DNA of 40,532 nucleotides from an uncultured Pseudomonadota bacterium (lineage in GTDB: Bacteria; Myxococcota_A; UBA796; UBA9615): positions 1 through 40,532 of the forward strand of contig CALAGR010000370.1 of NCBI GenBank assembly GCA_937891735.1, given 5' to 3'. Made by a program: the position numbers and the translations under genes. Of this stretch, positions 33,713-40,532 are shown piece by piece. Under the pieces are notes generated by a model, which worked only from the letters and a program-made list of their open reading frames with translations, had not been told where the DNA came from and searched no databases. How positions within the stretch are numbered: position 1 is the first letter of the stretch; the number at the start of each line of letters is the position of its first letter.

Positions 33713-36123
33713 TCGACCTCCCCCAGGACGTCGCGGAACGCATCCTGCAGCCCCCGCAGCCGCTTCGTGCGCTCCCGCGCGAGGCTGAGCTTCTCCTTGC
33801 TGAGGGTCTCCTTGCGGTACCAGTACACGTCTGCCACCCCCATGTCGGCGCGGGTGAGCATGTCCTCGTAGAAGTAGGCGACGTCCTTGAAGGCCTGCCG
33901 ACCGATGCGTCCCGAGACCCTGGTGTTGTCGCCGCTGATCGCGTCGCCCTCGACCCCCAGGTCGGTCACGACGCGGCGCTGGAACTGCACCTCGCGCTTG
34001 ATCGCCTCGATCTCGTCGGCCTCAGCGGCGTCGAGGTTCTCCCTCAATGTCGCCGACTGGCTGGCCAGGGTGACCAGGCGCCCCCGCAGGGCGTCCAGCT
34101 TCGCGGTGAACTCGGATCCGCCCGCGTTTCGCCGCAGTTCGCGCACCTGCTGCTCGGCCCGGTCCAACTGCATCAACGCCTCGGCGCGCTTGTCGCCTTG
34201 ATCGGCGTTCGCCATCGTCGCGAGGCGGCTCGTGAGGACCCGCGGAGACACCCGCTTGCGCAGCTCCCGCGTGCTGCGGTCCACGCCGGCCAGGAAGCGC
34301 CGCTCCTCGTCGATGACGGCTCGGGCCTCCTTTTCCTCTTCCCGCGAGCGCTCACCGCGGGCACGGGCGTCGACCAGGTATTCCTCGATCGCCGTCAGTC
34401 GCTCCTTGAGCTCCTGCACGACGATCTCGACGTGGTAGATGCGGCTCGTCACCGCGCGGGCCTGCAGGTCTAGAATGTCGAGCCGCTCCAGAGCCTCCTG
34501 ACGGGTCTCCGACAGGTCCTTCGCCGCGCTCCCCGCCCCGGCGATCTGGACATCCATCGCCGCGAGGCTCTCCCGGGCACCGGCGGGCAGGTTCTCGCGC
34601 AGCCACGCGACCTCGATCTCGACCAGACGGGAGCGCAGCAGCACGCCCGCGGCCTCCGTCGAGGAGACCTGCTGCCGGTGCAGCCGGTACGTCTGCAGCA
34701 GGTCCTTGGACGCGCTCTCCTCCAGGGCGCCCTCGAGCAGATCGAGCAGATCGTCCGCCTCCTCGATGTCGCCCTGCTCGCGATACAGGTCCCCGGCGAT
34801 GCGGACGGCCTCGGACACCTTCTTGTCCTGCTGCGCCTTGCGGCGGGCTGCGGCCGGCACGGTCAGGTCTGCTTCGGCGATGAACCTCTCGTCGTCCACC
34901 AGTTGGTTGAAATAGACCATCGAGTCTGCGCCGCTGTTGACGATCGCCTCGATCACGTCCTTGAGCTCGCGGAAGTGGGTCGCTGCATCGCCGTAGCGCT
35001 CGATCGCCTCCTCGAACTGCTCCTTCTTCACGCGGATGTGAGCCGACAGGAGCCGAAGCGCGGGGTCCCGTACGTCATCGGGGAACGCCAGCGTGAAGAT
35101 CTCCACTGCCCGCAGGGCCTCGTCATAGCGACGCGCGCGCTCGAACTCGACGGTCTCCTGCGCGGCCGACTCGACGTTCGCCCAGATGAGCTCGTACAGA
35201 GCGTCGGCGTAGAAGCTGGAGTCTGACTGGATCGTGCTGTAGTAGCCGATCGCCTCCGGGACCTCGCCGCGCTGGTAGTGCAGGCGCGCGATGGCCAGCC
35301 GGCACAGATCCCGCACCTCGCGATGCTGCGTCGTGGACTGCGGGAGCTGCAGGACCTCCTGGAACACCACGAGACCCTGTCGGAACTTCTGGGTGGCGAG
35401 GTCCTCGTCGCCCGCGGTCTGGGCTCGGCGCCCCTCCTCCACCAGGATGGCGCCGCTGAAGTAGCGAGCCTGGGGGGTGTAGGTGGAGCCCCGAGGGAAC
35501 GCCGCGAAGATCGCCTGCGCTTCGGGGAGCTTGTCCTGGAAGAACATGGTCTTCCCCATCTCGTAGCGGATGCGCAGCGAGGTGGGGCTGTTGTCCTGGG
35601 AGGACCGCACGAAGGTGTTGTAGTACTGGTTGAACTGGCTCACGTTGCCCGTCCGACCGTAGATCTCGATCAACTTGAGCAGCGCGTCCCCGTGGAACCG
35701 ATGGGTCGGACCCTGGTCCACGATGCGCTTGAAGTGGTTCTGCGCGGGGATCAGGTTGTCATCGAGGAAGAGGCACTCGGCGAGGTTCCACTCCGCCTCG
35801 GGCTGCCGCGCGTCCCCCTCCAGGTCGTCGTTCTCGATCAACGAGTAGAACAGCAGCGCGCAGCGCTCGTAGTCCTCGACCAGGTAGGCATACCGCGCTT
35901 CGTTGTACCGCTCCGCGATCAGCCGAGGGCTCCGCGTGAGCGAACCGCCCGAGACCTCGCCGCGCAGGGCGCCGAACCGCTTCTCCAGCCCCACGACCTC
36001 GGTCTCGACCAGCGCGAGGTCGTTCCCGAAGTTGGTGCCGCCGGCACGTCCCTGGGCAGAGACGACCGGAGCGAACAGGACGGCCGACAGCAGGACCGTG
36101 AGCCCTGTCAGTACGTAGCGCAT
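33709..36123 (-). CDS. Periplasmic TPR/coiled-coil protein
   Basis: An 804-aa exported protein from ATG 36123. The signal peptide ends near VVSAQG (residue 24). Residues 60-420 contain TPR-like helical pairs (YNEARYAYLVEDYERCALLFY, AEWNLAECLFLDDNL, YEMGKTMFFQDKLPEAQAIF). From about 480 to 760 there are long amphipathic helices likely to form coiled coil, such as VQELKERLTAIEEYL and EALMQLDRAEQQVRELRRN. Not identified beyond this. It may act as a periplasmic scaffold of the machine. The frame upstream of 36123 is open but antisense-like and overlaps the preceding gene, so it was left out. Confidence 0.86.
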   Translation of the reverse strand: MRYVLTGLTVLLSAVLFAPVVSAQGRAGGTNFGNDLALVETEVVGLEKRFGALRGEVSGGSLTRSPRLIAERYNEARYAYLVEDYERCALLFYSLIENDDLEGDARQPEAEWNLAECLFLDDNLIPAQNHFKRIVDQGPTHRFHGDALLKLIEIYGRTGNVSQFNQYYNTFVRSSQDNSPTSLRIRYEMGKTMFFQDKLPEAQAIFAAFPRGSTYTPQARYFSGAILVEEGRRAQTAGDEDLATQKFRQGLVVFQEVLQLPQSTTQHREVRDLCRLAIARLHYQRGEVPEAIGYYSTIQSDSSFYADALYELIWANVESAAQETVEFERARRYDEALRAVEIFTLAFPDDVRDPALRLLSAHIRVKKEQFEEAIERYGDAATHFRELKDVIEAIVNSGADSMVYFNQLVDDERFIAEADLTVPAAARRKAQQDKKVSEAVRIAGDLYREQGDIEEADDLLDLLEGALEESASKDLLQTYRLHRQQVSSTEAAGVLLRSRLVEIEVAWLRENLPAGARESLAAMDVQIAGAGSAAKDLSETRQEALERLDILDLQARAVTSRIYHVEIVVQELKERLTAIEEYLVDARARGERSREEEKEARAVIDEERRFLAGVDRSTRELRKRVSPRVLTSRLATMANADQGDKRAEALMQLDRAEQQVRELRRNAGGSEFTAKLDALRGRLVTLASQSATLRENLDAAEADEIEAIKREVQFQRRVVTDLGVEGDAISGDNTRVSGRIGRQAFKDVAYFYEDMLTRADMGVADVYWYRKETLSKEKLSLARERTKRLRGLQDAFRDVLGEVE

Positions 36124-36152
36124 CGAGGATGGAACCGTTCGGGTCACTGGTG

Positions 36153-36908
36153 CTACTCGCCGGCCTCGCCGGGTGCCTCGGCCTCGGCTGCGTCCTGGTC
36201 CTTGGCTCCGGCCCGGGCGCGGAACTCGACCGTCGGCCCCTCCACATAGTCGGCGAGCGCGCCGCCCTTCTTGAACAGAACGGAGTCGAGCCGCGACGTC
36301 TTCCCGTCGGCCGCGACGAACGAGTACGACGACGAGAACTGGAAGGTGTAGTCCGACAGGTAGGCGAACAGGCCAGTGCCGCGTCCGCGGATCACGCCGG
36401 TCACGGAGAGCGTGTGGTTGCCGGGCGGGATGTTCGCCTCGAAGATCTCGCTCTTCTTCTGCTTGCTCAGCGCCCCCGCCGAGCCCACGTCGGTGGCCTG
36501 GTAGATCGGGTTGCCGTCGAAGTAGTAGGTGATCGACTCGAGCGCATAGGCGGGACCGAGGTTGTTCATGTGCCGGATGACGGCCTTGGCCCCCGACACC
36601 ACACCACGGATGACCTTCTCCTCCAGGAGGAGGAGCCGCGCCTTGCTGCGGAAGACCTTCTCCTTCAGGGCGTTCACGTCCGACTCGACGGTCTTCAGCT
36701 CCCGATAGATGCTGATCTCGGCCTCGGCCTCCGTCGCGGGGGACCCCGTCGGCTCGACAACCACGTCGTCCTCGGGCTCGGCCTCGTCGGTCGCTTCGTC
36801 GTCGTCGTCGCCGCCGTCCTCCCCCTGGGCCAGGACGGCCGCCGGGAAGAGAAACAACAGCGCGCAAAGCAGCGCCAGCAGGCCGGATGTTGATTTCGAG
36901 TCAGGCAT
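36153..36908 (-). CDS. Exported coiled-coil protein, first gene of the Agl/Glt-like operon
   Basis: A 251-aa protein from ATG 36908 (GGAGAG upstream; the adjacent TTG at 36911 is rejected). The signal peptide ends near AVLAQG. An acidic Asp/Glu stretch follows (residues 28-50), then a helix with heptads (EISIYRELKTVESDVNALKEKV and onward to residue 110). The C-terminal half is beta-rich with NNLGPAYALESITYYFDG near 115 and IPPGNHTLSVTGVIRGRGTGLF near 165, like a small carbohydrate-binding or Ig-like fold. Proteins of this layout occur beside TPR/TolQR genes in myxobacteria, but I do not know a function. It is encoded 29 nt before the next gene. Confidence 0.82.
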   Translation of the reverse strand: MPDSKSTSGLLALLCALLFLFPAAVLAQGEDGGDDDDEATDEAEPEDDVVVEPTGSPATEAEAEISIYRELKTVESDVNALKEKVFRSKARLLLLEEKVIRGVVSGAKAVIRHMNNLGPAYALESITYYFDGNPIYQATDVGSAGALSKQKKSEIFEANIPPGNHTLSVTGVIRGRGTGLFAYLSDYTFQFSSSYSFVAADGKTSRLDSVLFKKGGALADYVEGPTVEFRARAGAKDQDAAEAEAPGEAGE

Positions 36909-37019
36909 CAAATCTCTCCGCGGGAGGGCGTCCGGTCAGCTCGCGCATGCGCGCGGTTGCTCTGCTCGGCGGTCCTGGACTCCGGACACACGTCTCCCAT
37001 GAGCGCTTCCGCAGCGGGG

Positions 37020-37049
37020 AAGCTACGACGTCTGCTGTCCATGCGTCAA
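37020..37049 (-). promoter_or_regulatory. Possible promoter of the Agl/Glt-like operon
   Basis: On the minus strand TTGACG (37044-37049) and TAGCTT (37020-37025) are separated by 18 nt in the 181-nt divergent region. This implies a leader of about 105 nt before the ATG at 36908. The -10 match is only partial. Confidence 0.3.
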
Positions 37050-37089
37050 TGGAGGTCATCGGTGCAGGCGGTAGGATCCGGGTCCAGCG

Positions 37090-38655
37090 ATGCGTTCGCG
37101 CAACCCACTCGTTCGACGTCTCTACGCCCGTGCCCCGGCGTTGTTTGCTGCATTGCTCTTGATTGCGGCATGCGCCGGGCGGGACGAACCGCCCGTGGAC
37201 GCGCTGGTGTTCGCGCTGGGAGCCTGGCCCACCAACCTCGATCCCCGCTACGCACCGGACGCCTATTCGGACCGCATCGCCCGCCTGATCTACGCGCCGC
37301 TGTTGAGGCGCACGCCGACCGGAGGCGTCGAGCCGCTGCTCGCGGAGTCCGTGCACCGGCCGGATCCCCTCACCGTCGTGGTGCGTGTGCGGTCCGACGC
37401 CGTCTTTCACGACGGCGCTCCGATCACCGCGAACGACGTGGTGGCGACGTTCGACTCCATCCGGGCGCCGGACTCCCAGAGCGTCAAGCGCCTGTTCCTC
37501 GACGTGATCGAGACGGTGACGGCTGAGGACGCCCGGACAGTGGTGTTCCGTCTGCGGAGTCCTCACGCGCCGTTCCTCCAGGTCCTGGCGGGGATCGGGA
37601 TCATCCCCAGGTCGGCCATCGAGACCGGGAGCGCAGACGCGCTCGGATCATGGACGGGCAGCGGACCGTATCTATTCGATGGAGCTTCGCCGGGCACCGA
37701 GATCCGTCTGCGGCGCAGCCCGCTCTGGCGGGGGCCGACCGCGGGGATCGAACGCCTCGTGTTCCGCTCCGTGCCGGACGCGACGGTGCGGGTGCTGGAG
37801 TTGATCCACGGCAGCGTGGACATGACGTGGAACGACCTTCCGCCTCATGTGGTGGCCTGGCTGGAGACCCGGGAGGGCCTGACGGTGCAGCGGCGCGAGT
37901 CGACCCTGGTCAAGTACCTGGCCTTCAACCTGGACCACGAGGCGCTGGGGGACGTGCGCGTCCGCAGGGCGCTGGCGCTCGCCATCGACGTGGAGAGCAT
38001 CGTGCGCTTCAAGCTGCGCGGTCAGGCCACGCCGGCCCGCAGCTTCATGCACCCCCAGTCCTGGGCCCACGCGAGCGATCTGCCCGCCCATCGTCACGCC
38101 CCCCAGGAGGCCCGGGCCCTGCTGGACGCGGCTGGCTACCCGGATCCCGGCGGTGGTCTCCCGCGACTGAAGCTCACCTACAAGACCTCCCAGGACGAGA
38201 CGGCGGTGGCGATCGCCTGGGTGCTCCGCCGGCAGCTGGCCGAGGTCGGCGTCGAGATGGAGGTGCAGTCCAACGAGTGGGGGGTGTTCTTCTCGGACAT
38301 CAAGCAGGGCCGCTTCGACCTGTACACGCTGACCGGGGTCGGGATCGACGATCCTGACTGGTACAGCTTCGTGCTGCACTCGAAGTCCCTGTCCCCCGAC
38401 GGCGCGAATCGGATGCGGTACGTCAGCTCCGAGATGGACGACCTGCTCGACCGCGGCCGGGCCGAGCCCGATCCCGACCAGCGCGCTGCCATCTACGCCC
38501 AGGTCCAACGACTCCGGGCTCGCGACATGCCGCTGCTGCCGCTGTGGTACCAGCACAACGTGGGGGTCTCGGGCAGCAACGTGCAGGGCTGGAGCGTGCC
38601 GGTGGACGGCGACTACTCCGGGCTGTCGCTCGCGACGAAGGCCTCCCTCCGATGA
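37090..38655 (+). CDS. Peptide ABC transporter substrate-binding lipoprotein
   Basis: A 521-aa SBP_bac_5-family protein. The lipobox IAAC places the lipidated Cys at residue 28. After it, WPTNLDPRYAPDAYSDRI, VEPLLAESV and VVVRVRSDAVFHDGAPITANDV give the conserved N-terminal lobe of OppA/DppA. VRRALALAIDVESIV near 300 and RFDLYTLTGVGIDDPDWY complete the two-lobe fold. It captures peptides (or nickel or sugars in some relatives) outside the inner membrane. Coupled to the permease genes by ATGA overlap. Substrate unknown. Confidence 0.93.
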   Translation: MRSRNPLVRRLYARAPALFAALLLIAACAGRDEPPVDALVFALGAWPTNLDPRYAPDAYSDRIARLIYAPLLRRTPTGGVEPLLAESVHRPDPLTVVVRVRSDAVFHDGAPITANDVVATFDSIRAPDSQSVKRLFLDVIETVTAEDARTVVFRLRSPHAPFLQVLAGIGIIPRSAIETGSADALGSWTGSGPYLFDGASPGTEIRLRRSPLWRGPTAGIERLVFRSVPDATVRVLELIHGSVDMTWNDLPPHVVAWLETREGLTVQRRESTLVKYLAFNLDHEALGDVRVRRALALAIDVESIVRFKLRGQATPARSFMHPQSWAHASDLPAHRHAPQEARALLDAAGYPDPGGGLPRLKLTYKTSQDETAVAIAWVLRRQLAEVGVEMEVQSNEWGVFFSDIKQGRFDLYTLTGVGIDDPDWYSFVLHSKSLSPDGANRMRYVSSEMDDLLDRGRAEPDPDQRAAIYAQVQRLRARDMPLLPLWYQHNVGVSGSNVQGWSVPVDGDYSGLSLATKASLR

Positions 38656-39569
38656 GGGCGTTCCTGGCGCGCAAGCTGCTGCTGCTCCCGGTGCTGCTGC
38701 TGGTGGTGACCGCGCTCGTGTTCGGACTCGTCGAGCTCGTGCCCGGTGACCCCGTCGACTTCATGATCGGAGAGAACGCCGCGCTGGACCGCAGGGTGGA
38801 GCTCCGGGCCGCCTACCACCTCGATGATCCCCTGGGTCAGAGGTTCGTGCGGTTCTATCGGGAGCTCCTGGGCGGGGAGTTGCGCTCGCTGCACACGCGG
38901 CGTCCGGTGATGGAGATCGTGGGCTCCCGCCTCCCCCACACCGCCTGGCTCGCGGTGGTGGCGCTGCTGTTCTCGGCCCTGCTCGCGATCCCGCTGGGCA
39001 CCCTGGCAGCGTGGAGGCCGGGGGGCTGGGTGGACGCCGGATCGAGAGTCGGCGCCCTGGTGGGGATCTCGATCCCCAACTTCTGGCTGGGTCCCCTCTT
39101 GATCATCCTGTTCTCGATCCGGCTGGGCTGGCTGCCGGTGTCCGGTGCGGACCGGGCCGCCTCCGTCATCCTGCCCGGCCTCACCCTGGGGCTGGGAATG
39201 GCATCGATCCTGACCCGGATCACCCGCGCCGCGGTGCTCGACGTGCTGCAGGCCGACTTCGTGCGCACGGCGCGGGCGAAGGGGCTGAGCGAGGCACGGG
39301 TCGTGGTGCTGCACGCCTTGCGGGCGGCCCTGGTGCCGGTGCTGACGGTCCTCGGGCTGCAATTCGGCGCGCTCCTGACCGGGGCGATCATCACCGAGGA
39401 GGTGTTCGGGTGGCCCGGGCTCGGCAGGGAGATCGTGTTGGCGATCCGCTCCCGGGATCTGCCGGTGATCCAGGGGTGCGTCCTGGTGATCGCCACGACC
39501 TGGGTCCTGGTAAACACCACGACGGACCTGCTGTACGCGCGGGCCGATCCTCGGGTGGAGCTCACGTGA
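38652..39569 (+). CDS. Peptide ABC transporter permease (DppB-like)
   Basis: A 305-aa inner-membrane permease with about six helices; the N-terminus (LLLLPVLLLVVTALVFGLVE) is the usual first helix. The EAA loop is FVRTARAKGLSEARVVVLHA near 205, which docks to an ATPase. AIITEEVFGWPGLGREIV near 260 is the DppB signature. ATGA and GTGA overlaps join it to its neighbours. Confidence 0.95.
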   Translation: MRAFLARKLLLLPVLLLVVTALVFGLVELVPGDPVDFMIGENAALDRRVELRAAYHLDDPLGQRFVRFYRELLGGELRSLHTRRPVMEIVGSRLPHTAWLAVVALLFSALLAIPLGTLAAWRPGGWVDAGSRVGALVGISIPNFWLGPLLIILFSIRLGWLPVSGADRAASVILPGLTLGLGMASILTRITRAAVLDVLQADFVRTARAKGLSEARVVVLHALRAALVPVLTVLGLQFGALLTGAIITEEVFGWPGLGREIVLAIRSRDLPVIQGCVLVIATTWVLVNTTTDLLYARADPRVELT

Positions 39570-40420
39570 ACGGCCGGGGCCTGCGCGCGATCCTCGCTGA
39601 TCGGCTCACCGCGGCCGGCCTGGTGGTCATCGCGGGCCTCGTGCTGATCGCGATCTGCGGCCCCCCATTGGCGCCCTTCGGGCCGGACCAGTGCTCGCTC
39701 GAGGCGGAGCTGCTGGGGCCGGGTCGGGTTCACTGGCTGGGGACCGATCCCGATGGGTGCGACATCTTCTCGCGGCTGCTGTTCGGCGCCCGGCTCTCGG
39801 TCCTGGTGGGCGTGTCGGTCGTCGCGACGTCGGTGTGCATCGGAACCGCGGTGGGCCTGATCGCGGGGCTGAAGGGGGGCTGGATCGACGGCGCCCTCAT
39901 GTTCGTGCTGGAGCTGTTCCAGGCGTTCCCCGGATTCCTCATCGCCCTGGCCGTGGTGGCGACCGCGGCGCGCCCCTCGGTGGGGCTCGTCATCGGGGCG
40001 CTGTGCATCTCGGGCTGGGTCGGGTATGCGCGCCTGGTGCGGGGCCAGTCGCTGGTGCTGCGCGGGGCCGAGTTCGTCACCGCGGCCCGCGCGCTGGGCT
40101 TCGGCGAGGTGCACATCGCGCTGAGACAGGTCTTGCCGAACCTGCTCGGGCCCCTGGTCGTGCAGGCGACCTTCGGCCTCGCCGGAGCGATCCTCGCCGA
40201 GGCGGGGCTTTCGTTCCTGGGTCTCGGCGTGCCGCCCGGGACGCCCTCATGGGGCGCGATGCTGCATCAGGGACGCAGCTATCTGCTGGTCGCGCCCTGG
40301 CTGGCGGTCTCTCCAGGGCTCGCGATCGCGCTGACCGTGTTCGGCTTCAACCTGGTCGGAGACGCGCTGAGTGACGGGCTGGATCCGCGGAGGCGGACGG
40401 GAAGGTCAGTTCCCCGCTGA
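39566..40420 (+). CDS. Peptide ABC transporter permease (DppC-like)
   Basis: A 284-aa permease from GTG 39566, overlapping the previous stop. LGTDPDGCDIFSRLLFGAR near residue 57 matches the LGTD..GRD.lSRl..G.R signature of DppC, with Cys in place of the usual Arg. The EAA loop is FVTAARALGFGEVHIALRQ near 173, and AGLSFLGLGVPPGTPSWG is conserved near the end. No ATPase gene follows: the next gene lies on the opposite strand and overlaps this 3' end by 15 nt. The ATPases must therefore be encoded elsewhere or be shared. Confidence 0.95.
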   Translation: MNGRGLRAILADRLTAAGLVVIAGLVLIAICGPPLAPFGPDQCSLEAELLGPGRVHWLGTDPDGCDIFSRLLFGARLSVLVGVSVVATSVCIGTAVGLIAGLKGGWIDGALMFVLELFQAFPGFLIALAVVATAARPSVGLVIGALCISGWVGYARLVRGQSLVLRGAEFVTAARALGFGEVHIALRQVLPNLLGPLVVQATFGLAGAILAEAGLSFLGLGVPPGTPSWGAMLHQGRSYLLVAPWLAVSPGLAIALTVFGFNLVGDALSDGLDPRRRTGRSVPR

Positions 40421-40532
40421 GTCGTCGTCGTCGTCATCGTCGTCATCGTCGTCGTCGTCGTCGTCGTCGCCCGCGGAGTCGTCGTCGTCACCCGCAGAGT
40501 CGTCGTCGTCACCCGCAGAGTCGTCGTCGTCA
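40406..40532 (-). CDS. Partial Asp-rich protein, C-terminal end
   Basis: The minus-strand frame reads three DDDDSAG units, sixteen consecutive Asp, then SAGN and a stop (TGA at 40406-40408). The gene enters from beyond the window. DDDDSAG-type linkers are common in predicted secreted proteins of myxobacteria. Here the tract is at the very C-terminus, so it is an acidic tail rather than a post-lipobox spacer. On the other strand the same DNA would encode only Ser or Val runs with no start, so this strand is preferred. Confidence 0.55.
   Translation of the reverse strand, partial: DDDDSAGDDDDSAGDDDDSAGDDDDDDDDDDDDDDDDSAGN
40421..40532. repeat. GAC trinucleotide tract and 21-nt tandem repeats
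   Basis: The tract has three copies of a 21-nt unit (DDDDSAG on the minus strand) and sixteen Asp codons, fourteen GAC and two GAT. It continues to the window edge, so its full length is unknown and it is prone to assembly error. Confidence 0.9.

Noticed and set aside
29849..33871. A 1340-codon open frame on the plus strand opposite the TPR genes
   Set aside because: The minus strand has signal peptides, TPR motifs and coupled starts; the plus frame is its mirror with Leu/Val/Arg-rich low complexity.
40421..40532. Plus-strand Ser- or Val-repeat protein in the trinucleotide tract
   Set aside because: No start codon or upstream coding signal on the plus strand; the Asp-rich minus frame ends in a proper stop and matches known DDDDSAG linkers.

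Overview
The window is GC-rich, densely coded DNA with no gene-free stretch longer than about 180 nt. No tRNA, rRNA, insertion sequence or CRISPR array was seen. The gene content points to the Myxococcota (former deltaproteobacteria). The markers are a PilZ protein of the myxococcal paralogous type, an Agl/Glt (adventurous gliding) style TolQ-TolR-TPR operon with an AgmX/PglI C-terminal domain protein, and an Asp-rich DDDDSAG-repeat protein. Most neighbouring genes overlap at a four-base NTGA stop/start junction (ATGA, GTGA, TTGA), so translational coupling is the rule.

Region 1 (1-1909): the 3' end of a divergent cis-prenyltransferase (UppS family) is coupled to an unrecognised 328-aa protein with K-x-Y motifs. 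The pair converges on the end of the operon of region 2.

Region 2 (about 1070-13636) is the most interesting part: a His-Xaa-Ser (Hxs) type ribosomal-peptide modification locus. Reading leftwards from 12345 it encodes a tandem degenerate radical-SAM protein without the CxxxCxxC motif, a 613-aa radical SAM protein with two SPASM-like cysteine clusters, a 386-aa radical SAM protein, a Tat-exported protein, two small HxsD-like proteins, HxsB, the 95-aa precursor HxsA, two more radical SAM proteins, a polytopic membrane protein and a soluble protein. HxsA has a leader of about 58 residues followed by HCS, ten HGS units and HGQW. A divergent gene at 12413 encodes an HExxH-type putative peptide-modification protein. 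Five intact radical SAM enzymes, one pseudo-enzyme and an HExxH protein around a single repeat peptide make an unusually elaborate Hxs system. No protein has the MCSQPP-type motif I associate with canonical HxsC.

Region 3 (13637-21026): housekeeping genes. These are a PilZ protein with a good sigma-70-like promoter, RimO, LolA, FtsK and RNase J. Region 4 (21023-24691): an envelope-sugar pair (WbpB-like oxidoreductase and WbpD-like acetyltransferase), an outer-membrane beta-barrel and a small secreted helical protein.

Region 5 (24863-36908): a nine-gene leftward operon for a TolQR-type energised envelope machine of the Agl/Glt family. It encodes a periplasmic coiled-coil protein, two large TPR proteins, a TPR lipoprotein, a CglF-like protein, TolQ, two TolR/ExbD subunits (one with Asn in place of the key Asp) and a GltG/AgmX-like protein. 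Region 6 (37090-40532): a divergent peptide ABC transporter (lipoprotein plus two permeases, no ATPase in view), then the 3' end of an Asp-rich protein on the other strand.
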